Part shown: in pieces, positions 9,421 to 17,618 of the stretch
Layout: every line of letters starts with the position of its first letter
Numbering within the stretch: position 1 is the first letter of the stretch
Assembly (NCBI RefSeq): GCF_000023585.1
Contig: NC_012914.1
Coordinates: 6,411,001 to 6,475,000, forward strand
Length of the DNA: 64,000 nucleotides
DNA from: Paenibacillus sp. JDR-2
GTDB taxonomy: Bacteria > Bacillota > Bacilli > Paenibacillales > Paenibacillaceae
Direction of reading: 5' to 3'
Translations under genes and position numbers: made by a program
Notes under the pieces: generated by a model
What the model was told of the DNA's origin: nothing
The model's database searches: none
Seen by the model: only the letters and a program-made list of their open reading frames with translations

Positions 9421-9972
9421 ATGAAAAAGCAACCCCTAATAACGGAGAAAACAAGACAAAAGTTTGTAGAGGTTTTTTGCGAGTTGTATAGCCAAAAGCC
9501 GATTGAGAAAATTTCGGTTCAGGAAATTACGAAGAAGTCAGGATATAACCGCAGCACTTTTTATCAATACTTTACCGACATTTACGAATTGTTGGACTCT
9601 GTTGAAAATGATTTATTGAATGACTTAAAAAAAGAACTGGCGAATAAAGAGCTATCGATGCATACGGTTCAAGAAACGCTCTATTGTCTGGACAAAAGAG
9701 AACATCTCCTGGTTCTTAACGCCCTTTTGGGCGATTACGGAAGTGCCCGTTTCTTAAAACGCTTAAAAAAAGAAATCTCTTTGGATCAATTGGAATTAAA
9801 CGTTCCGCCAAACGATTCCTTAACGCCATACTTCATTGAGTTTTACCTGACAACTTCCCTTTCCTTATTTCGTCTTTGGCTCCAGCGTCAAAAGGATTTA
9901 TCGTCAGAAGATTTTCTCAAGTTAGTGGAGAACCTGTATTCAAGCGGGATTAACCCCTATTTAAAAAAATGA
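9421..9972 (+). CDS. TetR/AcrR family transcriptional regulator
   Basis: A 183-residue regulator with a clear N-terminal TetR helix-turn-helix: I-S-V-Q-E-I-T-K-K-S-G-Y-N-R-S-T-F-Y-Q-Y-F at about residues 32-52. A helical ligand-binding domain follows, of the TetR_C type seen in Bacillales. GGAGGG stands just before the ATG. It is divergent from the PanE-like gene, 148 bases away; autoregulation and control of that gene are inferred from this arrangement. Like its neighbour it is more AT-rich than the window average. Confidence 0.9.
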   Translation: MKKQPLITEKTRQKFVEVFCELYSQKPIEKISVQEITKKSGYNRSTFYQYFTDIYELLDSVENDLLNDLKKELANKELSMHTVQETLYCLDKREHLLVLNALLGDYGSARFLKRLKKEISLDQLELNVPPNDSLTPYFIEFYLTTSLSLFRLWLQRQKDLSSEDFLKLVENLYSSGINPYLKK

Positions 9973-10015
9973 GTCTGTCATTCAAAACTAGCGTGCGGCG
10001 CATCGTTAAGACAAC

Positions 10016-10045
10016 AAAGAGGCTGCCAAATGAGGCAGCCTCTTT
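10016..10045. terminator. Terminator between TetR gene and importer operon
   Basis: A perfect 12-base-pair stem (AAAGAGGCTGCC and complement) with a six-base loop lies between the convergent ends. On the plus strand a TTTTT run follows after four bases. It probably serves both directions. Confidence 0.85.
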
Positions 10046-10062
10046 CCGTTTTTATAATCAAA

Positions 10063-10917
10063 TTACTCCTTAACCCCGCCAAGCGCTACGCCCGCGATAA
10101 TATACCGGGATAGCAGGAAGTAAATGACGAATAGCGGCAAAGCCGTTAACGCCAGACCCATATAGATCGAGCCAAACTCCGTCTTGTAGATATCGCCCCG
10201 GAGCAAGCTGACCATGACTGGCAGCGTATACTTTGATTTATCCGTGAGCAGGATGAGCGGCATAAACAGGTTGTTCCAGCTTGCCACAAAAGCGAAGATC
10301 GCTTGCGTCGCAACCGCCGGCATCATAATCGGAATGATGATTTTATTGAAGGTTGCGAACTCGCCGGAGCCGTCAATACGCGATGCTTCAACAATCTCCA
10401 GCGAGAGGGTTGCGAGCAAGTATTGGCGCATGAAGAACACAATGGCCGGCGCTGCTATCGCAGGCAGAATCAGCGGCAGGAAGCTGTTCGTCCAGTGCAG
10501 CTGGTACATGAATTGATAGAAGCCAATCGCGCTTGCCTGCGCCGGAATCATCATCACGCATAGGATAAACGTGAAGAACGTTTGACGCCATTTCCAGTTG
10601 TACACAACAAGCCCGTAGGCTGTCAAAGAAGAGAAATATACGGCGCAGACGGTTGATGTAGCCGAAATAATGAACGAGTTCAGGAACCCTTTTAACGGAT
10701 CGAAGCTTTTGCTGGTCAACACGTCCCAGTTGGTCTTGAGATGCGTGGATGGAATCAGTGACAGGCCGCTTTGAATCTCCGCCGTAGAACGCGTTGCATT
10801 CACGAACATCACCCAGAATGGAAGGATGCTAAGCAGCGCAAGGCCAATGCAGACAATATAGATAATCGTCTTGTTAATGCCCCGGGAGACCGTTGCTGTT
10901 CTCTCTATTTTCGCCAT
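10063..10917 (-). CDS. Carbohydrate ABC importer permease, MalG type
   Basis: A 284-residue permease with about six helices. The EAA loop reads E-A-S-R-I-D-G-S-G-E-F near residue 180 and the C-terminus is I-A-G-V-A-L-G-G-V-K-E. It starts three bases after the stop codon of the MalF-type gene, so the two are translationally coupled. It is the last gene of the importer operon. No hydrolase is adjacent to indicate the sugar. Confidence 0.93.
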   Translation of the reverse strand: MAKIERTATVSRGINKTIIYIVCIGLALLSILPFWVMFVNATRSTAEIQSGLSLIPSTHLKTNWDVLTSKSFDPLKGFLNSFIISATSTVCAVYFSSLTAYGLVVYNWKWRQTFFTFILCVMMIPAQASAIGFYQFMYQLHWTNSFLPLILPAIAAPAIVFFMRQYLLATLSLEIVEASRIDGSGEFATFNKIIIPIMMPAVATQAIFAFVASWNNLFMPLILLTDKSKYTLPVMVSLLRGDIYKTEFGSIYMGLALTALPLFVIYFLLSRYIIAGVALGGVKE

Positions 10918-10920
10918 CCC

Positions 10921-11895
10921 TCACACCCCCTTTGCCGCTGCTTTTGCAGCTTTCTCTTGCAGCTTTAGCTGCTTTCTAAGCTTCGCTTCGCCGCGGTCGC
11001 GCATCAGATAGAACAGGAGCGCGGACAATACGGCCGCTATGAGGAACATAATCATGCTTGCCGCTGCGGCTTTGTTGTACATATAGGCTCCTTTGAACGC
11101 CTGCCCATAGATGAACACCGATGTCGTCAGCGTGGCATTGTCCGGACCGCCCGCGGGAGTGATGAACAGCTGTGGAATATCGAACATTTGCAGTCCGCCG
11201 ATCATGGAAGTAACAAGCGAATACAGCAGGATTGTCCGGAGACTTGGCAGAGTCACGCGGAAAAAGGTTTGCGTACCCGTTGCTCCGTCAATGGCCGCCG
11301 CCTCAAAGAGTGCCGGGTTAATCCCCATTACGCCTGCGATCAGAATAATCATCGTATTGCCGTACCACATCCAGAACTGGATGAAAGAAACAATGCCCCT
11401 TGCCGTGTTCTTATCCTGCAGGAATTGAATCGGTGCGTCGCTCCACCCCAGTGCATGGAACAAGCTGTTGACAGGGCCCATCGGATAAGCGAACAAGGTG
11501 CTGAAAAGCACGGCGATTGTACTCGCCGTGATAATATTCGGCATGTAGAGCAGAACCTTAAAGACGCCTTGCCCTTTAACATTGAGGCGTCTATTGGTGA
11601 ACCAGGCCGTAAGCAAGAGCGCAAGGCCGATCTGCGGAATGAAGTTTGCAATCCAGAGGACAAAGGTGTTCACAAGAGACTGTTTGAACGAAACGTTGTT
11701 GAGAATCAGGTCTTTAAAATTCCCAAACGGATTATCCAGAATATGAACCGGCTTTGGGATAACCCCTTTCATATCCGTGAAACCGATAAAGGCCGTGTAC
11801 AGCGTAGGATACAAAGAGAAAATAAGGAACGCTAGTATAAAAGGAATACTGAAAATATAGCCGTATTTCGAGTAATTGACTCCCTTGCGGCGCAT
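10921..11895 (-). CDS. Carbohydrate ABC importer permease, MalF type
   Basis: A 324-residue permease whose EAA loop reads E-A-A-A-I-D-G-A-T-G-T-Q. The C-terminus is a Lys/Ala/Glu-rich cytoplasmic tail (residues 295-324). A GGGGTGAG ribosome binding site lies before the ATG. It is separated from the binding-protein gene by a strong stem-loop without a T-run, a common way to give less permease than binding protein. Confidence 0.93.
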   Translation of the reverse strand: MRRKGVNYSKYGYIFSIPFILAFLIFSLYPTLYTAFIGFTDMKGVIPKPVHILDNPFGNFKDLILNNVSFKQSLVNTFVLWIANFIPQIGLALLLTAWFTNRRLNVKGQGVFKVLLYMPNIITASTIAVLFSTLFAYPMGPVNSLFHALGWSDAPIQFLQDKNTARGIVSFIQFWMWYGNTMIILIAGVMGINPALFEAAAIDGATGTQTFFRVTLPSLRTILLYSLVTSMIGGLQMFDIPQLFITPAGGPDNATLTTSVFIYGQAFKGAYMYNKAAAASMIMFLIAAVLSALLFYLMRDRGEAKLRKQLKLQEKAAKAAAKGV

Positions 11896-11919
11896 GCTCT
11901 CACCCCATCAATTGATATA

Positions 11920-11947
11920 AAGGGGCGGGATCATGCTCCCGCCCCTT
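11920..11947 (-). terminator. Intercistronic stem-loop between binding-protein and permease genes
   Basis: A perfect 11-base-pair stem (AAGGGGCGGGA and complement) with a six-base loop but only a short T-run. It may cause partial termination or protect the 3' end of the binding-protein mRNA. Confidence 0.7.
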
Positions 11948-11955
11948 GGCGCCTA

Positions 11956-13374
11956 TTATTCGCTTTCGATACCGAGCTGGTCTTTAACCGTTTGCTTGAA
12001 GTCTTTCAGCGCGGCTTCGCGGCTCTTGCTGCCGGAAGCGTACGCACGGACTTGGTCGCGCCAGATCAGGTTGATCGATTCGTCGTATTGAGTCAGGTTT
12101 TTGCCCGTTGCGTTTGCGTTAGCCGGAACAAAGGCGTCAAACATGTTTTGTCCGCCGAGCAACGCCACTTCGCCGTTCGACTTCGACATAACGACGGAGG
12201 AAGCTACGCTATCCTTCGTGCCTTGCTCGCCTTCCTTCATCGTGCCGTTCGCCCAGTAGTATTGGAGACCTGTCTCGGAAGTATCAAGAGTAACCCAATT
12301 GATGAAGTCCGCTACCGCTTTCTTCTTCGCGTCGTCCTTCGTTACGTCTTTGTTGGCGAGCAGCCATGTGCCACCCCAGAAGAAGCCTGTTGGCGGTTCG
12401 GTAACTGCCCAGTCGCCATTCGTATCCTTGACTTGATCCTTCATAACGTAGTTAATAAGCCATGCCGGACCAAAGAAACCAAATACCGGTTTTGCGCCCG
12501 CGCCGGACATATCCGCGTACCAAGCTTCCTGCCAGTCCTGCGTTCCGTTGCTGTAGCCGTTGTCTGTCAGCTTTTTGGAGAAATCAAGGAATTGCTCGCG
12601 TTTAGGATCGATGTGCAGCTTGCCGTCCACAACCCAGCCTTTGTCGGAGCTGTTCTCGATTGGATGCCAGATGTCGCCGTCGCCGGATACAATCGCGTAG
12701 CCTTTAGCTTTCAGCTTATCAGCTGCCGCGAAGTATTTATCCCAGCCCGGGCCAACTTCGTTCTTGATTGCTGCCGGGTCATCCGTTCCGAATACGTCCT
12801 TGGCAATCGAACGGCGATAAATAAAGCCGCCGCCGGTTGCTTGGTAAGCAAGACCTTTCAGCTGGCCGTCCTTCGAGCCGATATCAACGGAGTATTGGGC
12901 AATACCCCCGTCTTTCACCATTTGATCAGTCAACCCCAGGTCCGCATAGTTAGCGGCATAAGTGGAGGCGTCGCCTTGCGTGTATTTCAGTACAAACGCC
13001 GCTTCAGCAGCGTAAATGTCCGGAGCGTCTTTGCCGCCGCCGGCCAGAGCCTGGTCAAGCGCAGGCTGATAAGCACCGTCGGTTGTTGCGATTACGGTTG
13101 TTTTGAACTCTACGTTTGCGTCTGGGTGAGTTTCGAGATACTTTTTGGTCATGTTCGGAATCTCATCCGTGAAGCTCCAGAGATTGATCGTGACTTTCTT
13201 GCCGTCGCTTTTCGCCGGTTCCGTTGATGCTGTCTCAGATGCTGTCGGGCTTGGGCTAGATGAGTTTGCGTTCGAATTCGAGTTTGAATTTGAGTTTCCG
13301 CCGCATGCCGCGAGAGCCGTTGTCATCACAAGCAGTGTGGAGATCCCCATTAAAGCACGTTTCATTCGTTTCAT
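11956..13374 (-). CDS. Extracellular solute-binding lipoprotein of a sugar ABC importer
   Basis: A 472-residue family 1 binding protein. The signal peptide ends at lipobox L-A-A-C with Cys24. A low-complexity Asn/Ser linker (N-S repeats, then S-P-S-P-T) tethers the globular domain, which starts near residue 60 with V-T-I-N-L-W-S-F. The start is set by GGGAGG six bases before the ATG. It is the first gene of a three-gene operon. A perfect cre match lies 45 bases upstream, so glucose repression is likely. Confidence 0.93.
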   Translation of the reverse strand: MKRMKRALMGISTLLVMTTALAACGGNSNSNSNSNANSSSPSPTASETASTEPAKSDGKKVTINLWSFTDEIPNMTKKYLETHPDANVEFKTTVIATTDGAYQPALDQALAGGGKDAPDIYAAEAAFVLKYTQGDASTYAANYADLGLTDQMVKDGGIAQYSVDIGSKDGQLKGLAYQATGGGFIYRRSIAKDVFGTDDPAAIKNEVGPGWDKYFAAADKLKAKGYAIVSGDGDIWHPIENSSDKGWVVDGKLHIDPKREQFLDFSKKLTDNGYSNGTQDWQEAWYADMSGAGAKPVFGFFGPAWLINYVMKDQVKDTNGDWAVTEPPTGFFWGGTWLLANKDVTKDDAKKKAVADFINWVTLDTSETGLQYYWANGTMKEGEQGTKDSVASSVVMSKSNGEVALLGGQNMFDAFVPANANATGKNLTQYDESINLIWRDQVRAYASGSKSREAALKDFKQTVKDQLGIESE

Positions 13375-13418
13375 ACTTTGCCTCCCTTTTAATGATCCTT
13401 GTTTTTTTGTGCGTTATT

Positions 13419-13433
13419 TTGTAACCGCATTCA
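13419..13433. promoter_or_regulatory. cre site (CcpA operator)
   Basis: TTGTAACCGCATTCA matches WTGNAANCGNWNNCW at every position, 45 bases upstream of the binding-protein start codon. That position suits repression of the importer operon. Confidence 0.65.
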
Positions 13434-13537
13434 TAATTATAGGACCAATAAATGGCAGGCGTAAGGAATCCATTATTGGGAAAAATTCCACTTTTATTGG
13501 TTTTTGTTCCCAAAGTAGTAGGAACGCGGTAATAAAA

Positions 13538-13571
13538 AAGGTACCCCCGTCGAATGGACGATAGGTACCTT
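13538..13571 (-). terminator. Terminator after lrgB
   Basis: AAGGTACC and GGTACCTT enclose an inner partly paired loop; on the minus strand six T residues follow. It lies just after the lrgB stop codon. Confidence 0.75.
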
Positions 13572-13582
13572 GTCATGTTTAG

Positions 13583-14269
13583 TTACAGCCAATAGATCAA
13601 CGGTATGCAAAACAGCGGCGTCAGGATGCTCGACAGCCCCATGGCAAAGGCGCTGATGCCGCCCTGGATTTCGGAGTCGCGCATTATGCGCGCCGTGCCG
13701 ATGCCGTGTGCCGCCGTCCCCATTGCCGCACCAATCGCTAGATCGCTGCGGAACTTCAACATTTTGAGTATCATAGGTCCAATCATACTGCCAAGAAGAC
13801 CCGTCAGTACGGCAAATACGCCAGCCAGCTCAGGCGTTCCGCCTAGCAAATCCGCAACTTCTATCGCAATAGGCGTTGTGACCGATTTTGGCAGCATGGT
13901 GAGCATGATCTGTTTGGAACCGTGAAGTAGACTAACGATCCCCCATACCGCAAGCAGCCCGCATATCAATCCGGCGCTCACGCCTATAACAATGGGCATG
14001 AGCTGATCTCTCAGCTTTTGAAAGTTTTTGTAAAAGGGAACAGCTAGAGCAACCGTAGCCGGCCCGAGGAAAAAGGTAATGATATCCCCTCCCGCTTGAT
14101 AGGCCTCATAAGGAATATCAGTAAGCAGCAGCAGTAGAATAATGCCTCCCGAGGTAACAAACAAAGGGTTCAACCATTTATAGCGGCTATTAAGAAGCTG
14201 AGCTCCCACATAAAATAATACGGTGATCGTAATGCCAAACAACGGCTGTTGGAACCAGGCTTCATTCAT
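13583..14269 (-). CDS. lrgB: LrgB/CidB family membrane protein
   Basis: A 228-residue protein with about seven hydrophobic helices. The LrgB mark G-M-I-G-P-x-I and the helix A-A-M-G-T-A-A-H-G-I-G-T-A-R are present. The family acts with LrgA in murein hydrolase and export control; in Bacillus the related PftAB (YsbAB) pair transports pyruvate. The ATG at 14269 overlaps the end of lrgA by eight bases, so the longer frame is not needed. No LytTR-type regulator is next to it. Confidence 0.9.
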   Translation of the reverse strand: MNEAWFQQPLFGITITVLFYVGAQLLNSRYKWLNPLFVTSGGIILLLLLTDIPYEAYQAGGDIITFFLGPATVALAVPFYKNFQKLRDQLMPIVIGVSAGLICGLLAVWGIVSLLHGSKQIMLTMLPKSVTTPIAIEVADLLGGTPELAGVFAVLTGLLGSMIGPMILKMLKFRSDLAIGAAMGTAAHGIGTARIMRDSEIQGGISAFAMGLSSILTPLFCIPLIYWL

Positions 14270-14615
14270 AGGTGCGTTCCTTCCCTTTTCCGGTTTGCCA
14301 TGCTGTAATGCCGGCTGTGACCAGGATGACAATCAATGTGCTGGCAGAGAGTGCAACCGCTATGGCTAGCCACTCTTCTCCGATCACGCCAAAGAACATC
14401 ATCGTGCCCACGATAACGGGCGCAAAAAAGATCATCATATGCTTCAGAAAAAATTGTGCCGTCTCTTCAATCCAGGCCAGCTTCACCCAGCCTGCAAAGA
14501 GGCTGATGACAAGCAATACCATTCCGATGACGTTCCCCGAGATTGGCACGGACAGCAGGGAATGTATCGCGTTGCCCAATAGCGTGTACCCCAGCAATAT
14601 AGCTAATCCTCTCAT
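14262..14615 (-). CDS. lrgA: LrgA/CidA family holin-like protein
   Basis: A 117-residue protein with four hydrophobic helices, the usual size of the CidA/LrgA family. The family mark I-P-I-S-G-N-V-I-G-M-V-L-L (here V-P-I-S-G-N-V) lies near residue 24 and F-F-A-P-V-I-V-G near 64. It is the first gene of a two-gene operon with lrgB. It could equally be the small subunit of a PftAB-like pyruvate transporter. Confidence 0.9.
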   Translation of the reverse strand: MRGLAILLGYTLLGNAIHSLLSVPISGNVIGMVLLVISLFAGWVKLAWIEETAQFFLKHMMIFFAPVIVGTMMFFGVIGEEWLAIAVALSASTLIVILVTAGITAWQTGKGKERTYE

Positions 14616-14736
14616 AGGTTAGTTCCCCTTTTTCGTATAAGTGCTAATTACTAGCTTACCAGCAAGGTGTTTAACGATAAAGAGGGACCGTCTCAAAAGG
14701 GGTTCGCTTGCTAGAGAGACGCTCGCCTTAGTGAAT

Positions 14737-14768
14737 TAGCGCTGCAGAGGGTTATCCCTGCAGCGCTA
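14737..14768. terminator. Stem-loop at the end of the transposase remnant
   Basis: TAGCGCTGCA and its complement pair around an inner GGG/CCC stem, followed by TTTTT on the plus strand. It overlaps the stop codon of the degraded transposase and may be a leftover end of an insertion sequence. Confidence 0.6.
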
Positions 14769-14900
14769 TTTTTCGATTTTGCTCCTTTACAGCTTTCTTC
14801 AGCAAATTGTGGGCAAGCGTCCAGATAAGCAAAATTTTCTTCACTCCCATAACCTGCGTCTGCAATGCTGGTTTCTGACCCCCTTATTTGCGGCTGATTT
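14741..14900 (-). pseudogene. Degraded transposase remnant, probably IS1182-like
   Basis: Two fragments of a transposase C-terminal region remain in different minus-strand frames. One reads I-A-D-A-G-Y-G-S-E-E-N-F-A-Y-L, the conserved segment after the second catalytic Asp of IS1182-type enzymes. The other reads I-W-T-L-A-H-N-L-L-K-K-A-V-K-E and then a stop, which resembles the extreme C-terminus. The region between them is missing and the frame is shifted, so this is a deletion remnant that cannot code for an active enzyme. Family assignment is from memory of motifs. Confidence 0.65.
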
Positions 14901-14966
14901 CGCCTGCATGGCTCTAAGGAGCCAGTGATATTGTAAACCGGTGCGATCAAAAGAGAGTGAAGCTGC

Positions 14967-15159
14967 CTCATAAAATAGTGAGTCATATCGCTGAAAAACG
15001 TGCGATTTGAGCTCATACCGATGCAATAGTGAAGCTAGACTCATAGTTAGTGAGGGTGAACGTGCGAATAAGGAGGAAAACCTCACTATAACTGGAAGTG
15101 AGACGATTTAGCCAAGCCATTCGGCGGAAAGCCTCATAAATAATGAGGTTTTCCGCCGA
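14967..15159. repeat. Array of short CTCAY...RTGAG inverted repeats
   Basis: Five small hairpin-forming units share the pattern CTCA(T/C)...GTGAG or ATGAG: 14967-14982, 15012-15033 (imperfect), 15040-15054, 15082-15102 and 15133-15147. The last is nested in a nearly perfect stem of 17 base pairs spanning 15121-15159. GTGCGA recurs between units. The array lies beside the transposase remnant in a gap without genes and looks like a REP or MITE-type element. Confidence 0.6.
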
Positions 15160-15192
15160 TTATAGCGGGTTCCAAGTTTGGACCAAATAAAT

Positions 15193-15238
15193 AGGGGCCG
15201 TCCCAACGTCATTTTAATGACTAACGAGACAGCCCCTC
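15193..15238 (-). terminator. Terminator after the M56 sensor gene
   Basis: GAGGGGCTGTC pairs imperfectly with GGACGGCCCC around an inner GTCATTxxAATGAC stem on the minus strand. It sits 18 bases after the stop codon. A similar GGGACCGTCTC stretch at 14683 may be the other end of an old insertion. Confidence 0.6.
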
Positions 15239-15255
15239 TTTCGTGAACCTCCTAT

Positions 15256-17037
15256 TTATTTAAAAGCTAAATATTTTGCCCGAGTCTCCGGTGTGATCAT
15301 CTTTGGACTTCTTTCGAGCAACAGATCAGCATCCTTAAGAGCCTCAGCCGGCAAGTTTCCGGCATTAACTTCGCTGATAATATGAGACATTTTCGTGTAC
15401 TCGTCTCTTGAAATAAGCTGGTAATCCGGCCCTTTCATATACTGCTCTCTAACAGAAATAGATAAGTCGATTAAACGACCTTCTCTTTTAAGTAATGGTC
15501 CGGCGTCTTTAAGAGCAGATACAGGAAGCTCTCCTTTATTAACTGCAATAATTATGTTGCTCATTTTCTCATAGTCTGTTTTTGATATATTCGTGTTTGT
15601 AGGAATCAACTCCCCCTCAAGAAGGGTCTCATAGTCATCTACAACAAGCTTACCTTTCTTCTTGACGAATGTAACAGATTCCACCGTCTTATAATAGGCC
15701 GGTTCGCTGGTTAGCGTGACATAAGTAATAACGGCATTCATTCCGTCGACTCTGCTCCGGTAATCGATCACCCAAGGGCTCGAAACCCCTATATTATAAT
15801 TCCAGTCCTCGCCGCCTCTGATGATTTGTTCCTGTACGAACTTTTCTTTCGCATTTGCGGACATCATGTCATAACGGGGTTTCCCGTCCCGCGACTTAAG
15901 CGCATCCGCCCAAACCGTAGTGAGGTTTTCTATCGCGGCATCCGTTGCGTGCGTGGCTTCTTCCTTATGCTTTTCCTCCGAGCTTGCATTGGTTAATGCG
16001 GCACCCCCTAATAACAAGAGCACGATAACCCCAACAAACGACCACTTATAAGAGCTTTTTACGGGTGAAGCGATCATAATCAGTCTCCTCTTAAGCTCTT
16101 TTTTATTCCCCAATATACTTACAGCCCCTGCCAAATGAATGGGTTTAGTAAACAGCTCTAACAGTTTGATTATCGTTAAGGCGTACTCCTTGGACTCCTC
16201 CGGCTTAACTCTCGATAAAGCCAATGCGTCACAGGCTAATTCCTGGTCTACCCGCATTTTGTGATAGGCATACCAGAGGAACGGATTAAACCAATGCAGC
16301 GCCAGCAAAATGTTCATGCCCCCATTCATGGCAATATCATTTCGGCGTACATGCGACAGCTCATGCAAAAACACATGCCGCAGCTGCGCATCGCTTAACG
16401 TTGTTAAAGCCATGTTGGGCAATAACAGCTTTGGTTTAAGTAACCCGAATAAGGTAGGACTGGATACTCGATTCGTCTGTATTAACGTGATCCTTCGACG
16501 CAGGCTCATTTCTTCTTTACAGCTCTCAAACAATGCAGCAATGTTCGGATCCGTTATGGCCTTTTCGCCTTTTAACTTCTTAGCAAACCGTAGATTGGCC
16601 CTGAACATAATACCAAGAAACATAACGGTACCAACCAGCCAAACGACTGAGGCGACTTGCAGGGGTGATGCCGGTTTTTTAATCGTCGGATCCCTTTGAA
16701 CAGTTGTTAATGCATCTTGGGGCGATTGAGTTAATTGCGTTGGGTTTGCTCCTTCAATTTCCGGTTTCACTGCAGGAGTGATTGCCGTTTCGTTCGCGGC
16801 TGCAAAATGATTCCTCTCTGCAAATAGATGAAAGATATTGTACATGCTGAACGAGCTTTCGGGTGTCCACGGCAGCACTAGCCGCAGAATCAAGAGAAGC
16901 CACAGCAGATAACCCCATCTGGGCTTTAATTTATCTCTAAGCAACCATTTCGCAGCTAAAATAAGAACGACCAGAACGCTGGCCATCAGCGAGGCAGACA
17001 GGATCCAGGCAAAAAAGTCGGAAAGACGAACGGTCAT
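15256..17037 (-). CDS. BlaR1/MecR1-type M56 membrane metalloprotease with non-penicillin-binding sensor domain
   Basis: A 593-residue membrane protein. Hydrophobic helices near residues 10-30, 35-55, 130-150 and 350-370 flank a gluzincin M56 protease domain with H225-E-L-S-H229. In BlaR1 and MecR1 the extracellular part is a penicillin-binding transpeptidase-like domain. Here residues about 375-480 instead look like an NTF2-like or lipoprotein-type fold. Two tandem repeats of about 50 residues follow (each with M-S-x-I-I-x-V-N-x-G-x-L-P and A-L-K-D-A). No SxxK/SxN/KTG set was seen. It starts five bases after the BlaI-type repressor gene, so signal-induced cleavage of that repressor is inferred. 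The ligand is unknown. Confidence 0.88.
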   Translation of the reverse strand: MTVRLSDFFAWILSASLMASVLVVLILAAKWLLRDKLKPRWGYLLWLLLILRLVLPWTPESSFSMYNIFHLFAERNHFAAANETAITPAVKPEIEGANPTQLTQSPQDALTTVQRDPTIKKPASPLQVASVVWLVGTVMFLGIMFRANLRFAKKLKGEKAITDPNIAALFESCKEEMSLRRRITLIQTNRVSSPTLFGLLKPKLLLPNMALTTLSDAQLRHVFLHELSHVRRNDIAMNGGMNILLALHWFNPFLWYAYHKMRVDQELACDALALSRVKPEESKEYALTIIKLLELFTKPIHLAGAVSILGNKKELKRRLIMIASPVKSSYKWSFVGVIVLLLLGGAALTNASSEEKHKEEATHATDAAIENLTTVWADALKSRDGKPRYDMMSANAKEKFVQEQIIRGGEDWNYNIGVSSPWVIDYRSRVDGMNAVITYVTLTSEPAYYKTVESVTFVKKKGKLVVDDYETLLEGELIPTNTNISKTDYEKMSNIIIAVNKGELPVSALKDAGPLLKREGRLIDLSISVREQYMKGPDYQLISRDEYTKMSHIISEVNAGNLPAEALKDADLLLERSPKMITPETRAKYLAFK

Positions 17038-17042
17038 CTTTC

Positions 17043-17420
17043 TTATTCCTTTCTTTCGTCCAGAATGCTTTTCAGCTCATCAATATCTTCTTTAGACAAT
17101 TTCTCGTATTTTAAAAAGTTAACCAGCATCGGCTTCAAAGCAACGCTTCCGTACAGCCGTTTCAAAAAGGATTCCGTTTCGGCCCTTGTTGTTTCATCTT
17201 CCGTAACCAATGGAGAATAGACATAGGGTTTGCTGTTTGAATCCAAGGTTATGACTTCTTTTTGAACCAGCCGGGTAAGCAGGGTTCTAATGGTTTTGGG
17301 GCTCCAATCGTTAACGCCTGCCAAAGCCTCAATCACCTCGCTTGCGCTCATCGGCGATTTCGTCCATAACACTTTCATGACTTCCCACTCCGCATCGGAG
17401 ATTCGCGACATCTCTTTCAT
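17043..17420 (-). CDS. BlaI/MecI family repressor
   Basis: A 125-residue winged-helix repressor starting MKEMSRISDAEWEVMKVLW, the standard family beginning. The recognition region S-A-S-E-V-I-E-A-L...W-S-P-K-T-I-R-T-L-L-T-R-L lies near residues 25-55, and the C-terminal half is the dimer and protease-target region. The ATG at 17420 is chosen because GTGGAGG lies just before it; the longer frame adds a spurious hydrophobic stretch. It is the first gene of the operon with the M56 sensor. Three TACA-NN-TGTA sites lie in its promoter. Confidence 0.92.
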   Translation of the reverse strand: MKEMSRISDAEWEVMKVLWTKSPMSASEVIEALAGVNDWSPKTIRTLLTRLVQKEVITLDSNSKPYVYSPLVTEDETTRAETESFLKRLYGSVALKPMLVNFLKYEKLSKEDIDELKSILDERKE

Positions 17421-17444
17421 TGGTTCCTGCCTCCACTTCTCGAC

Positions 17445-17490
17445 TACATATGTAATCAATATTACGACTGTAGTCAATACTACAATTGTA
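17445..17490. promoter_or_regulatory. Three BlaI-type operators at 18-base spacing
   Basis: TACATATGTA (17445-17454), TACGACTGTA (17463-17472) and TACAATTGTA (17481-17490) fit the TACA-NN-TGTA half-site pattern of BlaI/MecI operators. Their starts are exactly 18 bases apart. They lie 25-70 bases upstream of the repressor gene, the expected place for autoregulation. Confidence 0.8.
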
Positions 17491-17581
17491 ATCAAGCGTT
17501 GTCAAGCCTACTGCGATGCATGTAAGCAAGCTAGACTTCCATGCGATTAACATTCAACCCCGCAAATAAATCACATAAAAA

Positions 17582-17616
17582 AAGATACCTATCGTAAAAT
17601 AACGATAGGCATCTTA
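17582..17616 (-). terminator. Terminator after DUF1330 remnant
   Basis: AAGATACCTATCGT and ACGATAGGCATCTT form a long stem with one mismatch and a six-base loop, followed by T residues on the minus strand. It follows the stop codon of the short DUF1330-like frame. Confidence 0.75.
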
Positions 17617-17618
17617 TG

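Noticed and set aside
11992..13227. A 411-codon plus-strand frame opposite the second binding-protein gene
   Set aside because: The minus strand has a lipobox and family 1 binding-protein features; the plus frame has none.
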